A stretch of DNA of 64,000 nucleotides from Sphingomonas brevis (lineage in GTDB: Bacteria; Pseudomonadota; Alphaproteobacteria; Sphingomonadales; Sphingomonadaceae). A program made the translations under genes and the position numbers. The notes below the pieces were generated by a model. That model was not told the origin of the DNA and made no database searches. It saw only the letters and a program-made list of their open reading frames with translations. Below are positions 9,801 through 16,918 of this stretch, in pieces; within the stretch, counting starts at the first letter, position 1; every line of letters starts with the position of its first letter. The stretch covers positions 1,612,001 to 1,676,000 of the forward strand of contig NZ_JAMGBB010000001.1 in the NCBI RefSeq assembly GCF_023516505.1. Reading direction: 5' to 3'.

Positions 9801-10211
9801 TTCGTTCTGATCGGCATCCTGATGCTGTTCGGAATCGTCGCCAAAAACTCGATCTTGCTGGTCGATTTCGCGGTCGAGATGATGAACCACGGGATGCCCA
9901 AGAACGAGGCGATCTGGGAGGCGGGCCACAAGCGCGCGCAGCCGATCGTCATGACGACCGTGGCGATGGTTGCGGGCATGTTGCCCACCGCCATCTCGAT
10001 CAGTGGCGACAACAGCTGGCGCGCGCCGATGGGAATCACCGTGATCGGTGGCCTGATCTTCTCGACGGTACTGACGCTGCTGCTGGTACCGTCCTACTTC
10101 TCGATCGCAATTTCGATCGAAAGCAGGATCGGGAAACTGTTCCATCGCTTCGTCGGCGCCGGAGCGCATGAGGCGAGTCCCACGGGCCAGGCACCGCTTC
10201 CGGCGGAGTGA
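6810..10211 (+). CDS. RND efflux permease (AcrB/MexB-type, HAE1 family)
   Basis: A 1133-residue proton-driven efflux pump of the inner membrane. The proton-relay residues are present: the DD pair in GVLVDDAIVEIEN (fourth membrane segment) and the lysine in FGIVAKNSILLVDFA (tenth). Two large periplasmic loops lie at roughly residues 35-335 and 640-950. It is about 90 residues longer than AcrB. The extra length sits between the sixth and seventh segments (about residues 530-600), where two additional strongly hydrophobic stretches can be read. Substrates cannot be predicted. It forms an operon with the adaptor upstream; the DUF445 gene begins 31 bases downstream. Confidence 0.93.
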   Translation: MNFRNISSWCIQNPVAPIVLFVGLMLFGLISFARMQVNNAPDIDFPAAIVSVSQPGAAPNELETQVAQRVESAIRGVTGVEEINSTLSEGNSTTFVQFVLGTPTDRAVNDVRNAISQIRSNLPDGILEPQITRVDAEDEPIMVMSAETTDMTLEQLSWYIDNTVAKRLLSVDGVAAVSRGGGVDRTIRIILDPAALQAQGITAAQVNQQLRQSNINAPGGRAEVAGSEQSVRVLGNARDAYELSQTQISLPGGRWVRLADLGEVKDSSSEQRTITKMNGHQVVTFYVQRAKGSSETTTYDAGKEALKKLETENPKVRFLEIFNRVDYTKSQYRSAMEGLIEGAVLAVLVVFLFLRDIRATAISALAIPMSAIPAFGFMSMMGITLNFMSTMAMGLVAGVLVDDAIVEIENIVRHMRMGKSGYQAALDAADEIGLAVLATTMAIVAVFLPVALMPGIAGQYFKAFGFTVVLSVLMSLFVARMITPLIAAYFLRSHGEQPHADFKWMHWYLRVLNWSLDTSKADALLARLPKPARKAGYYVLGSILLLLVIAAFFVGTGAAMAGLGKLEWNGGVTLTLALILGGAVAYGAAKLIGLIVRWVGSRGYAEWHGIVAERWDARLHDHRLTMVGAGIVTLLLSIVLFGTLSQSFFPPQNDDFARVNITLAPGTTLKQTEVVVDKVAAIVAKDPSVERVFERVNVGSGRVSIVLKKDREVTSTEFERNLSPTLAAIPDGRISFQTQNGGGPDAEARDIMLYLGGDNPETLKDVATRIAKEMQTVPGLRAPRVGSQLAQPEITIKPRFDLAADLGVTTTALSQTIRIATLGDIEQNSAKFSLSDRQVPIQVSLPESARRDLATLENLPVPTTGGGSVPLKAVADVGFGSGPTTVQRSNQLRRLAVGADLAPGVVEGDVWAKVRELPSYKNLPQGVQQMNLGDQKWQAELLFNFAVALISGVLLVFAVLVLLYRRFLAPFVNMGSLLLAPLGAAVALHIADQPVSLFVLIGILMLFGIVAKNSILLVDFAVEMMNHGMPKNEAIWEAGHKRAQPIVMTTVAMVAGMLPTAISISGDNSWRAPMGITVIGGLIFSTVLTLLLVPSYFSIAISIESRIGKLFHRFVGAGAHEASPTGQAPLPAE

Positions 10212-10242
10212 CATCGCCGCCAGTGGAACTAGAGTGGCGGCG

Positions 10243-11508
10243 ATGACCAAGCCGCCGCCCCCTGCCCTGGCGCGTTTCAATCCGGCCCAACCGGGGGCCG
10301 CCGGCATGAAAGTGGCCGCGACGGGCCTGCTGGTGGCGATGGCGATCGTGTTCGTCGTCGCCCGGCAATTCGAAGCTGCTTACCCGTGGGTCGGTTATCT
10401 CAAATCCTTTGCCGAGGCCGCGATGGTCGGCGGGCTGGCCGACTGGTTCGCGGTAACCGCGCTATTTCGCCATCCGCTGGGCCTGCCGATCCCGCACACG
10501 GCGATCATTCCGCGCAACAAGGACCGGATCGGCGAGGCGCTGGCCAATTTCCTCAAGGAGAATTTCCTGGTTGCAACGGTCGTGGCGCGGCGGATGCGCA
10601 ACATCGACCTGGCCGGCGCTGTCGGGCGTTTTCTCCAGGCGCCGCAGGGCGAGGAGACGCGGATTCGGCGCGGCGCGAGCCGGTTGATCGCCGACCTGTT
10701 CGAAAGCCTCGACGACGAGCGGCTGGGCGGCCTGGTCAAAAGCTCGATCGCCAACCGAATCCGCAAGATGGAAGTATCACCGCTCCTCGGCCATGCGCTG
10801 GCCAGCGCGATCAACGAGGACCGCCATGTGCCGATGCTCGAAGCGGCGATCCGCTGGACCGCTCGAGCGCTCGACGCCAATGAAGGACTGATCCGCGACA
10901 TGGTCCACAAGCGGGCCAATTGGGTGCTGAAGCTGGCGGGGCTCGATGCCAAGCTGGCCGACGCGATTGTCGACGGGCTGCGCAAACTTACCGCCGACAT
11001 GCATACCGACCCGGCTCATCCGGTGCGGATCAAGATCGAGCAGGCGCTCGCCGATCTTGCCAACGACCTCCAGACCAAGCTCGAAACGCGCGAGCGGGTC
11101 GAAGCGATGAAGGTCGAACTGCTCGACAACCAGTCGGTGTCGCTGTGGCTCGATACCTTATGGCAAAAGGGCCGCGAGGCGATGATCCGCGCCGCCCGCA
11201 ATCCCGACGCGGCGATGGCCGGCAAGCTGGGCGAAGTGCTGCAGTCGATGGGCCAGAACCTGGAGCATGACCCGCGGATGAAGGGCGCGATCAATATGTT
11301 CGCCCGGCGCGCGGTAGCCGGCATGGCCGCCAGCTATGGCTCGTCGATCGTCAAGCTGGTCAGCGAGACGGTCAGGCGCTGGGATGCGCAAACCATCACC
11401 GACCGGCTTGAAACCGCGGTCGGCCGCGACCTTCAATATATCCGCATCAACGGAACGCTGGTCGGCGGGCTCGTCGGGCTCGGCCTGCATGCGCTTGATG
11501 CGCTATGA
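10243..11508 (+). CDS. DUF445 family membrane protein
   Basis: A 421-residue protein of the DUF445 (YjiN-like) family. An N-terminal membrane segment (AATGLLVAMAIVFVVA) is followed by the signature GYLKSFAEAAMVGGLADWFAVTALF and a long helical region with repeated QALADLANDLQTKLET-like heptads. A second hydrophobic segment (LVGGLVGLGLHAL) closes the protein. The function of the family is unknown. I start it at ATG 10243, after the permease stop; an open frame reaches back to 10168 inside the permease but has no support. The stop overlaps the next gene by ATGA. Confidence 0.88.
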   Translation: MTKPPPPALARFNPAQPGAAGMKVAATGLLVAMAIVFVVARQFEAAYPWVGYLKSFAEAAMVGGLADWFAVTALFRHPLGLPIPHTAIIPRNKDRIGEALANFLKENFLVATVVARRMRNIDLAGAVGRFLQAPQGEETRIRRGASRLIADLFESLDDERLGGLVKSSIANRIRKMEVSPLLGHALASAINEDRHVPMLEAAIRWTARALDANEGLIRDMVHKRANWVLKLAGLDAKLADAIVDGLRKLTADMHTDPAHPVRIKIEQALADLANDLQTKLETRERVEAMKVELLDNQSVSLWLDTLWQKGREAMIRAARNPDAAMAGKLGEVLQSMGQNLEHDPRMKGAINMFARRAVAGMAASYGSSIVKLVSETVRRWDAQTITDRLETAVGRDLQYIRINGTLVGGLVGLGLHALDAL

Positions 11509-11930
11509 CGGTCGAAATCCGCGAGGCGCAGCCTGACGACGCGGAGCAATTGGTCCCGCTGATCGAGCTCCTGCCGCACAAGGTCACGACCGAGGGCGTG
11601 CGCGGACGAATCGAACAGCTGCCGGTGAGTGACTTTCCCCAGCTGGTGGCGATCGAGCATGGCGCGGTCATCGGCCTCTGCGGCCTGCACCGGATGACCG
11701 CCATTCATCGGGAAAAGCCGGTCGGCCGGATCACCATATTGGTGGTTGCGGAAAGTGCGCGCGGCCGAGGGGTCGGGCGGCAGCTGGTCGAGGCGGCGGA
11801 GGAGCGATTCAGGGCAGCGGGATGCGCGATGATCGAGCTGACCAGCAACGATTGGCTGGTCGAGGCGCATCGCTTTTACAAGACGATCGGCTACGAACAG
11901 ACCAGCAAGCGCTTCGCCAAACAGCTCTAG
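11505..11930 (+). CDS. GNAT family N-acetyltransferase
   Basis: A 141-residue single-domain acetyltransferase. The acetyl-CoA loop is clear in VVAESARGRGVGRQLVEAAEERF (the R-G-x-G-x-G/R motif), followed by IELTSNDWLVEAHRFYKTIGYE, the usual end of the fold. The acceptor is unknown. It is coupled to the DUF445 gene by an ATGA overlap and is the last gene of this run; murA approaches from the other strand. Confidence 0.88.
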   Translation: MTVEIREAQPDDAEQLVPLIELLPHKVTTEGVRGRIEQLPVSDFPQLVAIEHGAVIGLCGLHRMTAIHREKPVGRITILVVAESARGRGVGRQLVEAAEERFRAAGCAMIELTSNDWLVEAHRFYKTIGYEQTSKRFAKQL

Positions 11931-11966
11931 CCTGCTTCCCGCAGGCAGGCTGTCCCCCGGACAGCC

Positions 11967-13250
11967 CTAACCTGCGGAAACCCGCTCAATGGTCGCGCCG
12001 ACGGCGCTCAACTTCTCTTCCAGCCGCTCATAACCGCGATCGAGGTGGTAGACCCGCAGCACTTCCGTATCGCCTTCGGCGGCGAGGCCGGCGAGTACCA
12101 GGCTCATCGAGGCGCGAAGGTCGGTCGCCATCACCTGGGCGCCGGTCAGCGGCAGCCCGCCCTTGACGATCGCGGAGCGGCCATGGACCTCGATATCCGC
12201 GCCCATGCGGCGGAGCTCGGGGACGTGCATGTAGCGGTTCTCGAAGATCGTTTCTTCAAGGAAGCTCTGCCCGTCCGCGACGGACAGCATGGCCATGAAC
12301 TGCGCCTGCATATCGGTCGGAAAACCCGGATATGGCGCAGTCGAAATGGCCAGCGGGCGGAGCGGCTGGTGGGCGGAAACCTTCATGCCCGCATCGGTGA
12401 ACTCGATCGCCAGGCCGGCCGCGGCAAGGCCGTTGGTAATCGCCAGCATGTCGTGCGGCCGGGCGCCGACCAGTTCGATCGAGCCGCCGGTGATCCCCGC
12501 GGCACAGGCATAGCTGCCCGCCTCGATCCGGTCGGGCATGACTTCATAGTTGCAGCCGTGCAGGCCCTCGACGCCGTCGATGATCAGGTGCGACGAGCCG
12601 ATCCCTTCAATTTTGGCGCCCATCGCCACCAATAGATTGCAGAGGTCGACGATTTCCGGCTCACGCGCGGCGTTGAACAGCTGGGTGCGTCCGGTAGCCA
12701 GGACCGCTGCCATCACCGCATTCTCGGTCGCTCCGACCGAGACCACCGGGAAGCTGAAATCCCCGCCTGGCAGCCGGCCTTTGGGTGCAGTCGCCTTCAC
12801 ATAGCCGGCGGCGAGCTCGATCTCGGCGCCCATCGCTTCGAGCGCCTTCAGGTGCAGATCGATCGGCCGGTCGCCGATCGCGCAGCCGCCCGGCAGCGAG
12901 ACGGTCGATTCGCCGGCCCGTGCCAGCATTGGCCCCAGCACCAGGATCGAGGCGCGCATCTTGCGGACCATGTCGTAGGGCGCGACGGTCGAGGCGATCT
13001 CCTTCGCCTCCAGCGTCATCTTGCGCCCGACTTCGCCCTTTTTGACCCCTGCAACGGAGGTCGAAACGCCGAGCTGGTTCAAGAGGTGGGAGAAATTGTC
13101 GACGTCGGCCAGTCGCGGAAGATTGCCCAGCGTCAGCTTCTCATCGGTCAGCAGCGCGCAAGGCAGCAGCGTCAACGCGCTGTTCTTGGCACCCGAAATC
13201 GGGATCTTGCCTTCGAGGCGCTTGCCACCGGTAATGCGAATGGAGTCCAT
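11967..13250 (-). CDS. murA: UDP-N-acetylglucosamine 1-carboxyvinyltransferase
   Basis: A 427-residue MurA, which transfers enolpyruvate from PEP to UDP-GlcNAc, the first committed step of peptidoglycan synthesis. GAKNSAL near residue 20 holds the conserved lysine and asparagine. The active-site loop [11 protein letters not shown] near residue 120 has the catalytic cysteine, so the enzyme should be fosfomycin-sensitive like most MurA. The later block [15 protein letters not shown], with the catalytic aspartate, is intact. It is a single copy in this window, followed on its own strand only by a short gap to the GNAT gene. Confidence 0.96.
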   Translation of the reverse strand: MDSIRITGGKRLEGKIPISGAKNSALTLLPCALLTDEKLTLGNLPRLADVDNFSHLLNQLGVSTSVAGVKKGEVGRKMTLEAKEIASTVAPYDMVRKMRASILVLGPMLARAGESTVSLPGGCAIGDRPIDLHLKALEAMGAEIELAAGYVKATAPKGRLPGGDFSFPVVSVGATENAVMAAVLATGRTQLFNAAREPEIVDLCNLLVAMGAKIEGIGSSHLIIDGVEGLHGCNYEVMPDRIEAGSYACAAGITGGSIELVGARPHDMLAITNGLAAAGLAIEFTDAGMKVSAHQPLRPLAISTAPYPGFPTDMQAQFMAMLSVADGQSFLEETIFENRYMHVPELRRMGADIEVHGRSAIVKGGLPLTGAQVMATDLRASMSLVLAGLAAEGDTEVLRVYHLDRGYERLEEKLSAVGATIERVSAG

Positions 13251-13290
13251 CGCCGCGCTTTAGCGCTTCCTGCGCGACTCACAAGCAGCC

Positions 13291-13357
13291 GTCATTGCGA
13301 GCGAAGCGACGCAATCCAATGTGGATTGCCACGTCGCCTTCGGCTCCTCGCAATGAC
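13291..13357. repeat. REP-like palindromic intergenic repeat
   Basis: An imperfect inverted repeat: GTCATTGCGAG at the left is mirrored by CTCGCAATGAC at the right, with GCGACGCAATCCA and TGGATTGC-CGTCGC as inner arms. It fills the gap between murA and clpS. This type of GTCATTGCGAG palindrome is widespread in sphingomonads and some other alphaproteobacteria. It may stabilise the 3' end of clpS mRNA or act as a weak terminator. Confidence 0.85.
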
Positions 13358-13367
13358 AATGAGCAGG

Positions 13368-13724
13368 CTAAGCCTTCTCCAGCGTGCACTGGAGCGGGTG
13401 CTGGTTCTCCCGGGCGAAATCGATCACCTGGCTGACCTTGGTTTCGGCCACTTCGTAAGTGAAGACGCCGCACACAGCGACGCCCTGCTGATGGACCTGC
13501 AGCATGACGCGGGTGGCATCTTCGAGATCCATCGTGAAATAGCGCTGCAGGACGAGCACGACGAATTCCATCGGCGTATAGTCGTCGTTGAGCATCAGCA
13601 CCTTGTAATTGCTCGGCTTCTTTGTCTTCGGCCGGGTACGGGTGACGACGCCGCGCTCGATCTCGTCGAGCCCGTCGCCTTGCCCCGGCTCGTCGCCGGC
13701 CATCAGAATCAGGTCGTCCATCAT
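13368..13724 (-). CDS. clpS: ATP-dependent Clp protease adaptor ClpS
   Basis: A 118-residue ClpS, which binds ClpA and delivers N-end-rule substrates to ClpAP. The conserved core is [20 protein letters not shown], followed by [24 protein letters not shown]. The Asp-Asp and hydrophobic pocket residues that recognise N-terminal bulky residues are present. The upstream in-frame codons to 13745 lack a ribosome binding site, while AGG seven bases before 13724 supports the MMDD start. Confidence 0.94.
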   Translation of the reverse strand: MMDDLILMAGDEPGQGDGLDEIERGVVTRTRPKTKKPSNYKVLMLNDDYTPMEFVVLVLQRYFTMDLEDATRVMLQVHQQGVAVCGVFTYEVAETKVSQVIDFARENQHPLQCTLEKA

Positions 13725-13810
13725 GTTCGGCCTAAAATATGGCAAGGCGGCAACTCACCGCAAGACAGTCCGCTCCGCTTGTCCCGAAAAGAAATTCCGG
13801 CTGTCCCGAA

Positions 13811-13847
13811 AAGAAAAGCGGCCGCCCCCGGTGAAGGGGACGGCCGC
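13811..13847 (-). terminator. Terminator of the phasin gene
   Basis: On the minus strand GCGGCCGTCCCC pairs with GGGGGCGGCCGC and is followed by TTTTCTT. It lies 34 bases after the phasin stop. Confidence 0.85.
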
Positions 13848-13880
13848 GAACAGGGTTGCCTACTCAAAGAGGGGGAGAGA

Positions 13881-14624
13881 TTAGGCAACCAAAGTGTTGA
13901 TGCGCTCGGCATTGATGCTGGCGCGGGTCTGGAGCGGCTCAACCGTCTCGCCGGCGAGCTTCACGACGCGCTCGGTCAGCTTCGACGTCTCGGCGACGAA
14001 GCGGTCGAACGACGCGCGGGCCAGTTCCGACTGGATCTGGAAGAACTCGGCCGGCGACTTCGCCTCGGCCAGGGTCTTCACGGCGTCCGAAGCCTGCTCG
14101 ATGCCCTCGCGGCCCGACGCAATCGCGTCCTGGCCAATCGCCTTGGCGCCGCCGGCATAGATGCGGCCGGCTTCGACGATCGCTTCGACATTGGCCTTGG
14201 CGAGCTCGGCGAACTCCTCGGCGGTCTTCTGCGACTTGGCGGCGAGCTTCTGGCTACGCTCGCTGGCGTCAGCGAACAGCTCCTGAGCCTTGTCGGCGCC
14301 CGGGATCTGGAACCCAGCGAACAGCTGGTTGAAATCATAGGTCATGGTCTTATTCCCTTCGATCTTGTTGACGCGGGCGGCCGGAGCCGCCTTACGGGCG
14401 CGCTTCACCTTCTTGGCAGCGCGCTGTTTCACTTGCTTGACGGTTTCGACGACCTTGGCCGGGGCCTTACGGACACGGCGAACGGCCTTCTTGGCGACCG
14501 GCTTCGCCTTAGCGACGACCGGTGCGGCAACCTCTTCAACCTTCTCGGCAACGGCCTTCACCGGCGCCGCGACGGTCTCGACGACCGCTTCAATCTTCTC
14601 TTCGACCTTGGTCTCGTCAGCCAC
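13881..14624 (-). CDS. Phasin family protein with basic N-terminal tail
   Basis: A 247-residue polyhydroxyalkanoate granule-coat protein. The C-terminal half (from about residue 95, MTYDFNQLFAGFQIPGADKA) is the phasin domain, with amphipathic helices such as ERSQKLAAKSQKTAEEFAEL. The N-terminal half is a Lys/Ala/Pro/Val-rich tail (KAVRRVRKAPAKVV, KRARKAAPAARV), like the histone-H1-like tails of PhaF-type phasins that bind DNA, but placed at the N-terminus. I start it at GTG 14624, with AAAGGAG eight bases before. The internal ATG of MTYDFN also has a good site (GAAGGGA), so a short tail-less form may be made too. The PHA synthase lies at 21502-23235. Confidence 0.87.
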   Translation of the reverse strand: MADETKVEEKIEAVVETVAAPVKAVAEKVEEVAAPVVAKAKPVAKKAVRRVRKAPAKVVETVKQVKQRAAKKVKRARKAAPAARVNKIEGNKTMTYDFNQLFAGFQIPGADKAQELFADASERSQKLAAKSQKTAEEFAELAKANVEAIVEAGRIYAGGAKAIGQDAIASGREGIEQASDAVKTLAEAKSPAEFFQIQSELARASFDRFVAETSKLTERVVKLAGETVEPLQTRASINAERINTLVA

Positions 14625-14684
14625 GTCAAAACTCCTTTGCTGCGGTGCAACATAGTGCAGTGCGACATGGGTTTCAAGCATTTT

Positions 14685-14699
14685 TTGTGCATTGCACAA
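14685..14699. promoter_or_regulatory. Palindrome in the phasin promoter, possible PhaR operator
   Basis: TTGTGCA and TGCACAA form perfect 7-bp arms around one base. It lies 61 bases upstream of the phasin GTG and 58 bases upstream of gmk. TGC/GCA-rich palindromes are the known binding sites of the PHA-responsive repressor PhaR in other alphaproteobacteria, so PhaR control of the phasin is a reasonable inference. No phaR gene is in the window. Confidence 0.5.
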
Positions 14700-14756
14700 T
14701 AAAACGGATTTGGGCCTGCGCTTGACGGACTGCCATGGGCCAAGGCAAGTGCGGCC

Positions 14757-15413
14757 ATGGCCGATCCGACCAGTCTTTCGCCTCACCGCCGCCGCCGCGG
14801 CCTGCTTATCGTTCTGTCCTCGCCGTCAGGGGCGGGAAAGTCGACCATCAGCCGAATGCTGCTGGAAGCGGACCCCAACATCACCATTTCCGTGAGCGCC
14901 ACCACCCGGCCGGCGCGCCCGGGCGAGGTTGACGGCATCGACTATCATTTCGTCGACGAGGCGGAATTCAACCGGCAGATCGAGGCCGACGAGTTTGCCG
15001 AATGGGCCTATGTCTTCGACCACCTCTACGGCAGCCCCAAGGAGCCGATCAAAGAGGCGCTCAAGGATGGCCGGGATACGCTGTTCGACATCGACTGGCA
15101 GGGCACCCAACAGCTCGAATATGCCTTCCGCACCGACCTGGTGCTGATCTTCATCCTGCCTCCGTCGATGGCGGAGCTGCAGCGCCGCCTCCACCAGCGC
15201 GGGACTGACAGCGAAGAGATCATCGCCGGGCGGATGCGCCGGGCAGCCTCGGAGATCGGCCATTGGGCCGAATATGATTATGTGCTGATCAACGAGGACA
15301 TGTCGAAATGCCTCGACGACGTCCGGGCTATAATCGCGGCGGAGCGGTTGCGCCGGGAACGGCAGCCCTATCTGCTCGGCTTCGTCCGGGAGCTGGTCGC
15401 GCGACCTAATTAA
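14757..15413 (+). CDS. gmk: Guanylate kinase
   Basis: A 218-residue guanylate kinase (GMP + ATP to GDP + ADP). The P-loop SSPSGAGKST sits near residue 23, followed by SVSATTRPARPGEVDGIDYHF, the GMP-binding segment, and FDIDWQGTQQL. The lid region with RxxxxxxR (RMRRAASEI) is present. It is divergent from the phasin gene and overlaps the end of the ATP12 gene, which converges on it, by 8 bases. Confidence 0.95.
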   Translation: MADPTSLSPHRRRRGLLIVLSSPSGAGKSTISRMLLEADPNITISVSATTRPARPGEVDGIDYHFVDEAEFNRQIEADEFAEWAYVFDHLYGSPKEPIKEALKDGRDTLFDIDWQGTQQLEYAFRTDLVLIFILPPSMAELQRRLHQRGTDSEEIIAGRMRRAASEIGHWAEYDYVLINEDMSKCLDDVRAIIAAERLRRERQPYLLGFVRELVARPN

Positions 15414-16098
15414 GCAGTTCGAGGAAGCGCGCCGCGGCGAGAAAGTCGCGGCGGCGGATATCGAGCGCCGCACGCGCCTCGGCGTCATCGCCCCATTGCT
15501 CAAGCTGCCAGCGATCGTCGAGGCTGACCGCTTCCCAGGCTTCTTCGGCCGGCAGCACCTGTTCCAGGACAGCCAGCCCGGCGACCAGCGATCCGCCGAT
15601 CGTCACCAGCGGCGCCAAGCCCGCGAGCCGAAAGGGATCGAGCGTCGCGACCGCGTGGCCCAGCTTACGAACCGTTTCCTCCGGCTGGGACACATGCATC
15701 ACACCCGAAACACAGGTAAAATCGACATCGTAGCGCCGCCGAGCCCAGGCTAGCAGCGCATCCCAGCTATCGGCCTGGCGCGCGACCAGCATCTCCGGCC
15801 CCTCCGCACGATAGCAGGTAAGGTCGCTCTCGCCGTAGCTGGCGAGGCTTGCCGCGAAGCCGTCCCTATCCGCCGTAACCCGGTCGATCGCGGCATTGGC
15901 AAGGCCGGTAAGCGGCATGGCCCGAGGATCGACCTTCTCGCCGCAATCATTCCATTCGGCCGCAATCGCATCCGCCAGCGCGCGCGTCGGCAAGAAGAGC
16001 TCGGCGCGCGCCGGGGTCTTTACCCCGCGGCCGTCCAGCGCAACTCCAAATCCACCCTCCGTCTCGGCGATTTCGGCCGACGTCCAAAAGCGTTTCAC
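15406..16098 (-). CDS. ATP12 family F1-ATPase assembly chaperone
   Basis: A 230-residue protein of the ATP12 family, which in mitochondria and alphaproteobacteria helps the F1 alpha subunit assemble. The opening MKRFWTSAEI and GVALDGRGVKTPARAELFLPT, together with AIAAEWNDCGEKVDPRAMPLTGLANAAID, are diagnostic. Its start overlaps the stop of the small membrane-protein gene upstream by ATGA, and that gene overlaps the PaiB-like gene in the same way, so at least the genes from the pseudouridine synthase to ATP12 may form one transcript. Confidence 0.92.
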   Translation of the reverse strand: MKRFWTSAEIAETEGGFGVALDGRGVKTPARAELFLPTRALADAIAAEWNDCGEKVDPRAMPLTGLANAAIDRVTADRDGFAASLASYGESDLTCYRAEGPEMLVARQADSWDALLAWARRRYDVDFTCVSGVMHVSQPEETVRKLGHAVATLDPFRLAGLAPLVTIGGSLVAGLAVLEQVLPAEEAWEAVSLDDRWQLEQWGDDAEARAALDIRRRDFLAAARFLELLN

Positions 16099-16316
16099 CG
16101 GTCCTGGCGCTCCCAGCTGCGCTTCAGGATTCGCGGCGCAAGGACGGCGTCGAGCGCGCCCATGACGGCTAGCAATCCGCCAAGCGTGGTCCAGCCACCC
16201 GGGCGGAGCAGGTCAGTAAAGGCGATGGCAATGCCCAACAGGAAGATCGCCAATCCGATCAACCTGATCACCATGAACATGTGGAAGCGCTTCTTCCAAA
16301 GCTCGTCGTCGCTCAT
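16095..16316 (-). CDS. Small two-segment membrane protein
   Basis: A 73-residue protein with two hydrophobic segments (MVIRLIGLAIFLLGIAIAF and TTLGGLLAVMGALDAVLA) between charged ends (MSDDELWKKRF; KRSWERQDR). No family recognised. It is coupled by 4-base overlaps to the PaiB-like gene upstream and the ATP12 gene downstream, which supports its being real. Genes of this sort commonly precede ATP12 in sphingomonads, but its role is unknown. Confidence 0.8.
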   Translation of the reverse strand: MSDDELWKKRFHMFMVIRLIGLAIFLLGIAIAFTDLLRPGGWTTLGGLLAVMGALDAVLAPRILKRSWERQDR

Positions 16317-16918
16317 TTGCCGCTGACCTCCCTGATCGCGGCGACGATGTCGTCGCGGCCGGCCCCTTCCTGACCCGCGATGGTCGCCGCGAGATCGTCA
16401 CCCGACTTGTGCTGATTGAACTTCCGAGTGCCGCGGACTTCAACCAGGTCAAGCTCGAAGCCGACGATGGCCTTGATCATGGCTTCGAACTTGCCTGGGC
16501 CCATCTTGGCCCTTGTCCATGGCTTGTCCGGCGAATGCTGCCGCTCGAACCGGTCGCTGAGCGCGTCGAGCAGCCCTACCAGCTCGCTTTCCGGCAGCTC
16601 CCTCGCCTCGCCTTCTATCTCGACCGTCTCATAGTGCCAGGTCGGGACCTGGTTGTCGGCGACGTACCAGTTGGCGCTTTGAAAGGCGTCGCGGCCCGAC
16701 AGGCTGACCAGGAGGCGATTGCCCGCCAGATAAGGAGCAATGCGATTCCGCCGCGCGACGTGAAATTGGATCTTTCCCTGCTGGGTAACGAGGATGGGCA
16801 CGTGGACGACGAAAAGCCCATCGTCCGAAGCGGCAAAAATATGGGCGAAACTGCGTTCGGCCGCAAAGCCGAGCATTTCCTGCCGGTCGTTCCAGTCGAA
16901 GACTTGATTGGGGTGCAT
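16313..16918 (-). CDS. FMN-binding negative transcriptional regulator (PaiB-like)
   Basis: A 201-residue PaiB-family protein with a split-barrel flavin-binding fold. The family pattern is visible in MHPNQVFDWNDRQEM, GLFVVHVPILV, HVARRNRIAPYLAGN, VPTWHYETVEIEGEA and DKPWTRAKMGPGKFEAMIKAIVGFEL. In Bacillus PaiB represses sporulation and degradative-enzyme genes; in proteobacteria the target is mostly unknown. It starts one base from the end of the pseudouridine synthase gene and overlaps the next gene by ATGA. Confidence 0.87.
   Translation of the reverse strand: MHPNQVFDWNDRQEMLGFAAERSFAHIFAASDDGLFVVHVPILVTQQGKIQFHVARRNRIAPYLAGNRLLVSLSGRDAFQSANWYVADNQVPTWHYETVEIEGEARELPESELVGLLDALSDRFERQHSPDKPWTRAKMGPGKFEAMIKAIVGFELDLVEVRGTRKFNQHKSGDDLAATIAGQEGAGRDDIVAAIREVSGK

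Noticed and set aside
12852-14702. A 616-codon open frame on the plus strand across murA, clpS and phasin
   Set aside because: It runs antisense through three well-supported genes, and its product is a low-complexity Arg/Leu/Gly string typical of a GC-rich shadow.
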